Origin: Polynucleobacter sp. es-MAR-4
GTDB taxonomy: Bacteria; Pseudomonadota; Gammaproteobacteria; Burkholderiales; Burkholderiaceae
Direction of reading: 5' to 3'
Length of the DNA stretch: 64,000 nucleotides
NCBI RefSeq assembly: GCF_018882055.1
Contig: NZ_JACVPF010000002.1
Location: forward strand, 124,001 to 188,000
In this document: positions 57,640 to 64,000 of the stretch, in pieces
How positions within the stretch are numbered: the first letter of the stretch is position 1
Layout of the letters: every line of letters starts with the position of its first letter
Position numbers and translations under genes: made by a program
The notes under the pieces: generated by a model
Seen by the model: the letters and a program-made list of their open reading frames with translations, nothing else
Told to the model about the DNA's origin: nothing
Databases searched by the model: none

Positions 57640-58215
57640 CTAACCCCAGATGAGGGTAGCAATACCAATAGCGATGAAGGTTACTGCAGCCACGGCGTGC
57701 ACCCACTTAATAGGCATGCGTTTGGTGAATTTCTGACCAATCCAAACCGCCGGGGCATTAGCAAGCATCATCCCCAAAGTGGTGCCGACTGTTACAGAGA
57801 AGACATCGGAATATTTGGCGCTCAGTGCAATCGTAGCGATTTGGGTCTTATCCCCCATCTCTGCCAAGAAAAAGAGTCCAACCGTCAACATAAACACCTG
57901 AAACGCCTTGTCGGCGACCTTTGATCCTGCGGCATCGTCAATGTGATCAGGAACCAAGAGCCAGAGACCGATTCCTAAAAAGCTCAAACCTAAAATCCAC
58001 TTGAGTAAATCCGGACTCATAAACGTGGTGAGCCAATGTCCCAGAAGGGCTGCGCAAGCATGGTTAGCAATTGTCGCAATCAATATCCCACCAATAATGG
58101 CAAGAGCCTGTTTTGGATAGCGGGCAGCCAACATCAAGGAAAGCAGTTGGGTTTTGTCGCCCATCTCAGCGAGAGCGACTACGCCAGTAGAAAGTGCTAA
58201 AGCAGATAAGTCCAT
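57640..58215 (-). CDS. GDT1/TMEM165-family manganese/calcium transporter
   Basis: ATG at 58215 is preferred over an upstream frame that overlaps ald. The 191-residue protein has six hydrophobic segments and two copies of the signature EMGDKTQ, one per half, as in UPF0016 proteins. Bacterial members export Mn2+. It lies just before ald in the same direction, with no obvious promoter between. Confidence 0.9.
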   Translation of the reverse strand: MDLSALALSTGVVALAEMGDKTQLLSLMLAARYPKQALAIIGGILIATIANHACAALLGHWLTTFMSPDLLKWILGLSFLGIGLWLLVPDHIDDAAGSKVADKAFQVFMLTVGLFFLAEMGDKTQIATIALSAKYSDVFSVTVGTTLGMMLANAPAVWIGQKFTKRMPIKWVHAVAAVTFIAIGIATLIWG

Positions 58216-58288
58216 TCCTGGAATGATAGAGGAAAGCTTGGGAGCCTGAGCCCCCAAGACATTCAATCTTGATACTGCATGGAAATTA

Positions 58289-59407
58289 CTAGGCGACCAA
58301 CAGCTCTTCCGCAGAGACAAAATCAACTTTCTGAGCTTTGGCCACTGGCTCAGAGGTGAGATTACCCCGGTGCACACTCAAGCCATTACGCAGATGATGA
58401 TCCTGTGAGAGCGCCTTTACCATTCCACGGTTTGCTAAGGCTTCAATAAATGGATAGGTTGCATTGGTTAAGGCAAAGGTGGAGGTTCTCGCAACCGCAC
58501 CTGGCATATTTGCAACACAGTAATGCAGCACACCGTCTACGATAAAGGTGGGATCAGTATGCGTAGTAGGTTTCGATGTCTCAAAACAGCCGCCTTGATC
58601 AATCGCCACATCTACCACTACTGCCCCCGACTTCATTTTGCGCACCATCTCGCGAGTTACTAGCTTCGGGGCTGCCGCACCAGGCAATAAGACAGCGCCA
58701 ATCACGACATCTGCCTCACACACCTCCAGCTCCACCAAAAGCGGGTCAGCGTAAAAGGTTCTCACACGATTACCGTACAGCATGTCAATCTGCCTTAAGC
58801 AATCAATATTACGATCAAAGATGCATACATCTGCACCCATACCAACTGCCATTTGCAAAGCATTGCGCCCCACTACACCAGCGCCTAATATGACGACCTT
58901 TGCTGGCGCCACCCCAGGTACACCTGCCATCAAGATGCCCAAGCCTCCGTTTGTTTTTTCCAGATGCGTAGCTGCCGCCTGAATAGACATCCTGCCCGCA
59001 ACTTCACTCATAGGGGCCAACAAAGGTAGAGCCCCATTGCATGAAGTCACTGTCTCATAGGCAATACAACTTGCCCCTGAAGCGAGTAAAGCCTTGGTCT
59101 GCTGTGGATCTGGCGCGAGATGCAAATAAGTGAAAAGGATTTGGTCTTCACGCAACATCGCACACTCTTGTGGCTGAGGTTCTTTCACCTTTACTACCAT
59201 CTCTGCTTTTGCAAAAACTTCAGCAGCACTGTTAATTAAAGTGGCACCAGCTAAGCGATAGGATTCATCGCTCAAACCTATTTGCTCACCCGCTCCACGC
59301 TGCACCAAGACAGAATGGCCCTGCTTGCACAAGCCTCTGACATTGCCTGGGGTTAAGCCAACACGAAATTCATTATTTTTTACTTCTTGAGGTACGCCAA
59401 CAATCAT
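58289..59407 (-). CDS. ald: Alanine dehydrogenase
   Basis: This 372-residue enzyme oxidises L-alanine to pyruvate and ammonia with NAD+. It has the start MIVGVPQEVKNNEFRVGLTP, GAGVVGRNALQMAVGMGADV (Rossmann dinucleotide loop) and IDQGGCFETSKPTTH. Length is normal. It is 10 bp after the amino-acid permease gene, so uptake and degradation of alanine are probably one transcript. Confidence 0.95.
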   Translation of the reverse strand: MIVGVPQEVKNNEFRVGLTPGNVRGLCKQGHSVLVQRGAGEQIGLSDESYRLAGATLINSAAEVFAKAEMVVKVKEPQPQECAMLREDQILFTYLHLAPDPQQTKALLASGASCIAYETVTSCNGALPLLAPMSEVAGRMSIQAAATHLEKTNGGLGILMAGVPGVAPAKVVILGAGVVGRNALQMAVGMGADVCIFDRNIDCLRQIDMLYGNRVRTFYADPLLVELEVCEADVVIGAVLLPGAAAPKLVTREMVRKMKSGAVVVDVAIDQGGCFETSKPTTHTDPTFIVDGVLHYCVANMPGAVARTSTFALTNATYPFIEALANRGMVKALSQDHHLRNGLSVHRGNLTSEPVAKAQKVDFVSAEELLVA

Positions 59408-59417
59408 TTATGTCTCC

Positions 59418-60800
59418 TTATTTGAATTCACGACTCAGTTTTGTTTTGCGATGCAAGCCAACGATGTAGAACATGGCGAGATACACACCCAATAAACACG
59501 GACCTAAGATCAATGCAATCCGTGCATCCTCATGAAAGCCCATCAACACCACTACCAAGGCAATAAATGCCAATGCGAACCACGAGGAATAAGGCCACCA
59601 AGGCGTGCGATATGCCAACTCGGCAACCTGGGCTTTAGTAAGTGAGCGACGAAATTGAATTTGGGTGAGCAAGATTGCAATCCACACCATCAATCCAACA
59701 AAGGTAACCGCAGCCATAACGTACTGAAACGCTTTATCTGGAACAAAGTAGTTAAGCACTACTCCGGTCATGCAAACCACTACCGTCGCCATTACTGCGC
59801 GATGTGGAACGCCATACTTGGAAAGCTTGGCAAATGGCGAGGGTGCGTAACCATTCACAGAGAGCGCATACAAAAGTCGTCCACCGCTAAAGATGCCGGC
59901 ATTACAGGATGACAAAGCGGCTGTAATGACAACAAAGTTAATAATTCCAGCAGCTTCACGCAGACCAATGCGCTCAAACATCACAACAAATGGGCTACCT
60001 TGTTGACCAACTTCATTCCAAGGGAAGATCGCCAAGATAACAAGGATCGCGCCCATGTAAAAAATCAAGATACGCCATGCCAACGAGTCAATTGCCATCG
60101 GAATAGTTTTGCGTGGGTTCTCTGCTTCACCAGCAGACAAACCAATCATCTCAATACCAACGTAGGCAAATAAAACCATTTGCAAGGAAAGCAGCATGCC
60201 GCTAATGCCGTTTGGGAAGAATCCGCCGTGCTGCCATAAGTTACCAAAACCAATAGGATTCCAGTCATTGGTAAAGCCAAAGAAAATGACTGAGCCGCCC
60301 AAGGCAATCATGGCAACAATGGCAACCACTTTGATGAGGGCAAACCAAAACTCAAACTCACCAAATACTTTTACGGCAATCAGATTGATTAGACCCATCA
60401 TCAGGATGGAAGATAAAGCCCAGATCCACTGAGGTGTTTCTGGAAACCAGATACCCATGTAGATACCAACTGCAGTGACTTCAGCTATACCGACAACGAT
60501 CCAATAAGTCCAATAGCCCCACCCCACCATGTATCCCGCAAGCGGTCCTACGTAGGTATTGGCATAGGCCGCAAATGAGCCAGCAACCGGCTCATGCACT
60601 GCCATCTCACCTAAGGTACGAAGTACGATGAAGGCGACGATGCCAGCTAAGAGATATCCCAACAAGATGGAAGGTCCCGCGATTTGAATTGCGCTAGCTG
60701 AGCCCAGAAATAATCCAACACCGATAGTGGACCCCAAAGCCATAAGACGAATGTGTCGTACTTTGAGGTGGCGCTGTAAACCAGTTTGTTCAGTCTGCAA
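59418..60800 (-). CDS. APC-family amino-acid permease, probably alanine/glycine/serine type
   Basis: A TTG at 60800 has AGGAGG six bases upstream, which decides it over the ATG at 60839. The 460-residue permease has twelve predicted helices. It has IRLMALGSTIGVGLFLGSASAI at helix 1 and GWGYWTYWIVVG near helix 3, as in the CycA/AroP subfamily. It lies directly upstream of ald, which supports alanine or a similar substrate. The substrate is inferred from context. Confidence 0.88.
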   Translation of the reverse strand: MQTEQTGLQRHLKVRHIRLMALGSTIGVGLFLGSASAIQIAGPSILLGYLLAGIVAFIVLRTLGEMAVHEPVAGSFAAYANTYVGPLAGYMVGWGYWTYWIVVGIAEVTAVGIYMGIWFPETPQWIWALSSILMMGLINLIAVKVFGEFEFWFALIKVVAIVAMIALGGSVIFFGFTNDWNPIGFGNLWQHGGFFPNGISGMLLSLQMVLFAYVGIEMIGLSAGEAENPRKTIPMAIDSLAWRILIFYMGAILVILAIFPWNEVGQQGSPFVVMFERIGLREAAGIINFVVITAALSSCNAGIFSGGRLLYALSVNGYAPSPFAKLSKYGVPHRAVMATVVVCMTGVVLNYFVPDKAFQYVMAAVTFVGLMVWIAILLTQIQFRRSLTKAQVAELAYRTPWWPYSSWFALAFIALVVVLMGFHEDARIALILGPCLLGVYLAMFYIVGLHRKTKLSREFK

Positions 60801-61045
60801 AAGAGACCTCCTTTCGATTTGTCGTTGGTAAATCACCAACGTGGCAAAGTCTAGGGAGGACTGCGCTTCTACACTAGGGGAGAAATATGTGCAAAGTACT
60901 TAAACAAATAAATGTGATTCGATAGAAATGACTGCTCTACGAATGTACGAGCTCTATAGGGAATTAATTAATTTGGGATGACAACAGAATCCGTAATTTC
61001 CTACAGGGATTCCCCTTAAAGATTTATGGATAGATTTGAAAAAAC

Positions 61046-61795
61046 CTACTGAGCAGCAATGAGATTAAGAACTTCAGCAGCAGCAGCTAAACCACAGGCT
61101 GCAGTCACCATCACAGTTGATCCATAACCAGAACAAGCAAGGCCACCATTGGCAACACCTGCGCGAGGCTCATGAGAGTAGATCGCACGAATACCAATTT
61201 TTCTCTTCAGATTTCTGGAGAAGCCATGATCCTGTCGGAGACCTTGGCGGACCTTTGCAAGCAAAGCATCTTGCTCGGTTCGAGAAAGATCATCACAACG
61301 TACAGAAGTAGGATCTGACTTTCCACCAGCTGCACCACACATCACTAGAGCGCGCTGATTTTTGTTTGCCCAAACTGCTAAAGCAATTTTGGTTTGCACT
61401 GAGTCAGTTGCATCCAACACAATTGCATCTTCTGGAATCAATGCATCCAGATTTTCTGGCTCCAAAAATGCGTCATGAGTAGTGAGTTTGATCTCAGGAT
61501 TAATGAGTCTGATTCGATCAGTCATCGCTTGTACCTTAGCCTTGCCATACTCACCCTCAAGAGCGTGCAACTGACGATTCGTATTACTTTCAGCTATATG
61601 ATCAAAATCAATTAAGACAAGATGTCCGATGGCAGTGCGGGCTAGAGCTTCAGCAGCCCAAGAGCCTACTCCACCCAATCCAGCAACAACGACCGTGGCA
61701 TTACGAAAACGCTCACGTAGATCGGGTCCGTATAGCCGAGCTACACCCCCAAAACGACGATCCCCTGCGCTGTCTTCTAACTTGTCTTCTGCCAT
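61046..61795 (-). CDS. tcdA: tRNA threonylcarbamoyladenosine dehydratase
   Basis: This 249-residue ThiF/E1-like enzyme cyclises t6A in tRNA to ct6A with ATP. It has [22 protein letters not shown] (nucleotide loop), [13 protein letters not shown], and DATDSVQTK with the metal/adenylate residues. It diverges from pdxH with a 22-bp gap, so the two share overlapping promoters. Confidence 0.92.
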   Translation of the reverse strand: MAEDKLEDSAGDRRFGGVARLYGPDLRERFRNATVVVAGLGGVGSWAAEALARTAIGHLVLIDFDHIAESNTNRQLHALEGEYGKAKVQAMTDRIRLINPEIKLTTHDAFLEPENLDALIPEDAIVLDATDSVQTKIALAVWANKNQRALVMCGAAGGKSDPTSVRCDDLSRTEQDALLAKVRQGLRQDHGFSRNLKRKIGIRAIYSHEPRAGVANGGLACSGYGSTVMVTAACGLAAAAEVLNLIAAQ

Positions 61796-61817
61796 AGCTT
61801 CTCTTTATACTGAAAAA

Positions 61818-62453
61818 ATGGACTCCATCGCTCAACTCCGCAAAAACTATACCTTCGGCCAACTATCAGAGACCGAAGTTTCATCGAATCCACTAAGCTT
61901 ATTTCAGCTTTGGTTTGATCAGGCCGTCAAAGCGGAGTGTCCAGAACCCAACTCGATGACTTTGGCAACTGCAGATGCGGCAGGCAATCCATCAGCCCGT
62001 ATTGTCTTACTAAAAGGCGCCGATGAAGCCGGCTTCACCTTCTTTACCAATTACGAAAGCCAAAAAGGCAAAGACTTGGCCGTTCGCCCGCAAGCCGCTT
62101 TATTATTTCATTGGCATGAGCTAGAACGTCAGGTTCGCATTAAAGGGGTGGTTGAGCGTGTTAGCCCCACCGAGAGCGATGAATACTTCCAATCCCGCCC
62201 AGCCGCTTCCAGAATTGGGGCCTGGGCTTCGCCACAAAGCGCAGAGATCCCCAACCGAGAATATCTTGAAGAGGCTGAAAAACGCTTCGCAGCCGACTTT
62301 GGAGATAAGGCACCAAGACCAGAGCATTGGGGCGGCTATCGTCTACACCCTACTGAAATTGAATTCTGGCAAGGACGTCCTTCACGCCTACACGATCGCA
62401 TTCACTATCAACTAGACGGATCTAGCTGGCGAATTGCTCGTCTAGCGCCCTAG
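61818..62453 (+). CDS. pdxH: Pyridoxamine 5'-phosphate oxidase
   Basis: ATG at 61818 starts the 211-residue FMN enzyme that makes pyridoxal 5'-phosphate. It has [20 protein letters not shown], the FMN-binding [12 protein letters not shown], and the C-terminal [16 protein letters not shown]; a longer upstream frame is rejected because it opens inside tcdA. Length is normal. It ends 2 bp before the convergent msrA stop. Confidence 0.96.
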   Translation: MDSIAQLRKNYTFGQLSETEVSSNPLSLFQLWFDQAVKAECPEPNSMTLATADAAGNPSARIVLLKGADEAGFTFFTNYESQKGKDLAVRPQAALLFHWHELERQVRIKGVVERVSPTESDEYFQSRPAASRIGAWASPQSAEIPNREYLEEAEKRFAADFGDKAPRPEHWGGYRLHPTEIEFWQGRPSRLHDRIHYQLDGSSWRIARLAP

Positions 62454-62455
62454 AG

Positions 62456-63028
62456 TTATTTAAATTCTGGCGCGATCAGAGATTGAAACTTTGATCTGAA
62501 TTTTGCTAATTTAGGGGCAACGACTGCCATACAGTAGCCCTGCCCTGGGTGCTGACGAAAATAATTCTGGTGATAGTCCTCAGCTGGATAAATAACTGGC
62601 GCAATATCAATTTGAGTCACGACTGGCTTAGAGTAGATCTTCGCATCCTCCAGCTCTTTGACTACCTCATGTGCTACCGTATTTTGACTCTCGCTATGAG
62701 TAAAGATTACTGAGCGATATTGGGTACCATGATCATTGCCCTGGTAGTTCAAGGTAGTTGGATCATGAATAACAAAAAAGATTTCCAATAAATCACGATA
62801 AGACACTACTGACGGATCAAAATAGACGTCAACGATTTCAGCATGTCCTGTTTGGCCTGAGCAAACAGACTCATAGTCAGGATTTGGCATCGCTCCTCCT
62901 GCGTACCCTGAAACTACTGCACTGACGCCGGAGATTTGCTGGTAAACCGCCTCCAGACACCAGAAACAGCCGCCTCCTAAAGTGGCGCGTTCAAGGCTGG
63001 GGTGGTTTTTGAGGATGGATTCGTTCAT
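62456..63028 (-). CDS. msrA: Peptide-methionine (S)-S-oxide reductase MsrA
   Basis: This 190-residue enzyme reduces methionine-S-sulfoxide. It has GGGCFWCLEAVYQ with the catalytic Cys, EIVDVYFDPSVVSY, and GNDHGTQYRSVIF; the late cysteine in GYCMAVVAPK completes the reduction path with thioredoxin. Length is typical. It converges on pdxH and is divergent from the aldehyde dehydrogenase. Confidence 0.95.
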   Translation of the reverse strand: MNESILKNHPSLERATLGGGCFWCLEAVYQQISGVSAVVSGYAGGAMPNPDYESVCSGQTGHAEIVDVYFDPSVVSYRDLLEIFFVIHDPTTLNYQGNDHGTQYRSVIFTHSESQNTVAHEVVKELEDAKIYSKPVVTQIDIAPVIYPAEDYHQNYFRQHPGQGYCMAVVAPKLAKFRSKFQSLIAPEFK

Positions 63029-63079
63029 GCCTTTATCCTAATACCTTATTCAATCGTTTGCTTGCCCCACATAAAACCC

Positions 63080-64000
63080 ATGTCGATAAATCGCTTCACA
63101 CTCCAATTAGATGAAATCAAGGCAGCCTATGCCGCAGAACCCAACCCTAGCTTAGAGGTTCGTCTTGAACGAATTGGCCGCATTGAGCAAATGATTTCCG
63201 CCAATGAAGAAAAGATCTGCAAAGTCTTGATGGCGGATTTCGGCATTCGCAACCCAATTGAGAGTCGACTGCTCGAGTTTCAGATGATTTATCAAGCTTG
63301 TAAGCATGTTCGCAAGAATCTGAAAGAGTGGATGAAACCACAGCTAGTGCCAACACCTGGATTCCTGGGTTCATCTCATGCTTGGACGCAAATGCAATCT
63401 ATGGGTGTCGTGGGCATCATGAGCCCTTGGAATTACCCAGTCCAGCTCGCACTAGTTCCAGCCATCGCTGCTTTTGCAGCAGGCAACCGCGTTTGGCTAA
63501 AGCCCTCAGAAAGAAGTTCTCGTACCTCTGGATTTTTAGCAGCACTGATTCAGGAATATTTTCACCCGAGCGAGTTTTGCGTCACCGTTGGTGGCACTGA
63601 CGTTGCAGAATCTTTTGCAGCCCTACCTTTTGATCATCTCTTCTTTACTGGATCAGGCGACATTGGCAAAAAGGTGATGCGTGCAGCTGCAGATCACTTA
63701 ACACCAATTACCCTTGAGTTAGGCGGTAAATCACCAGCGATTATCGACCCCTCAGCCAAACTGAAAGATGCTGCCGCAAGCATCATTTACGGCAAACTAG
63801 CGAATGGTGGTCAAACCTGTATTGCCCCAGACTACGCAATAGTTCACGCAAATGATTGCGATACATTTATTCAAGCTATACAAAATGCAGCCCAAGAGCA
63901 GTTTTCAAATCCAGAAGATTTCACTGGTGCAATTGATGAACAACAACTGACACGCTGGGATCAGCTAGTTCAAGATGCAGTAGATCGTGGAGCGCAAGCA
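63080..64000 (+). CDS. Aldehyde dehydrogenase (coniferyl-aldehyde type), partial
   Basis: An open frame from ATG 63080 runs exactly 307 codons to the window end. It has VVGIMSPWNYPVQLAL near residue 112, the NAD-site FFTGSGDIGKKVM, the catalytic LELGGKSPAI glutamate (about 215) and the active cysteine in NGGQTCIAPDY (about 250). The short N-terminal part and these motifs fit the CalB-like coniferyl aldehyde dehydrogenase group, though specificity is uncertain. The 3' end is missing. Confidence 0.88.
   Translation, partial: MSINRFTLQLDEIKAAYAAEPNPSLEVRLERIGRIEQMISANEEKICKVLMADFGIRNPIESRLLEFQMIYQACKHVRKNLKEWMKPQLVPTPGFLGSSHAWTQMQSMGVVGIMSPWNYPVQLALVPAIAAFAAGNRVWLKPSERSSRTSGFLAALIQEYFHPSEFCVTVGGTDVAESFAALPFDHLFFTGSGDIGKKVMRAAADHLTPITLELGGKSPAIIDPSAKLKDAAASIIYGKLANGGQTCIAPDYAIVHANDCDTFIQAIQNAAQEQFSNPEDFTGAIDEQQLTRWDQLVQDAVDRGAQA

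Overview
The window looks like a chromosome segment of a freshwater betaproteobacterium, most likely Polynucleobacter or a close Burkholderiales relative. This is inferred from gene content and order: serS-lolA-ftsK-trxB, ppa-nadE-glnB, ilvD, a Tct tripartite tricarboxylate transporter, paired cyanophycin synthetases with a DUF1854 protein and an ABC transporter, fbp, pepN, ald, pdxH and msrA. No database search was possible.

Bases 1-5606 hold a tight minus-strand operon: ATP-grasp enzyme, PqqD-like protein, HPr-kinase-like protein, three glycosyltransferases and a nucleotidyltransferase that runs off the left edge. It looks like a surface-polysaccharide or peptide-modification cluster with an unusual set of enzymes.

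Bases about 5811-23913 are an 18 kb integrated element inserted in the 3' end of a tRNA-Ser(CGA) gene, with an imperfect copy of the tRNA end at the far boundary. It encodes a tyrosine integrase next to the tRNA, an AlpA-type regulator, a PrimPol-ATPase replication protein with an 11-bp iteron array beside it, a probable P27-like small terminase subunit, two small HExxH proteins, and a long run of short overlapping unknown genes. No capsid, portal, tail, large terminase or lysis gene was recognised. It is best read as a phage satellite (PICI-like), with accessory genes at its left end: a nuclease-helicase fusion, a HigA-like regulator with a small partner, and three envelope proteins.

Bases 23889-34900 are housekeeping genes: tRNA-Ser, serS, lolA, ftsK, trxB, an orphan HTH regulator with a long palindromic operator, ppa, nadE, glnB, a RodZ-like HTH membrane protein and a FixJ-type response regulator. 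Bases 35000-42600 hold ilvD and a probable copper-handling region: a PCu(A)C chaperone, a DsrE-like protein, two paralogous DUF2946-like proteins, a TonB-dependent receptor and a copper-uptake-associated protein.

Bases 42630-45852 are the tctCBA transporter, with a strong hairpin after the binding-protein gene. Bases 46034-53823 are the cyanophycin region: DUF1854 and ABC transporter on the minus strand, cphA' and cphA on the plus strand. The rest carries fbp, pepN, a GDT1-family transporter, ald with an amino-acid permease, tcdA, pdxH, msrA and the first 307 codons of an aldehyde dehydrogenase that continues beyond the window.
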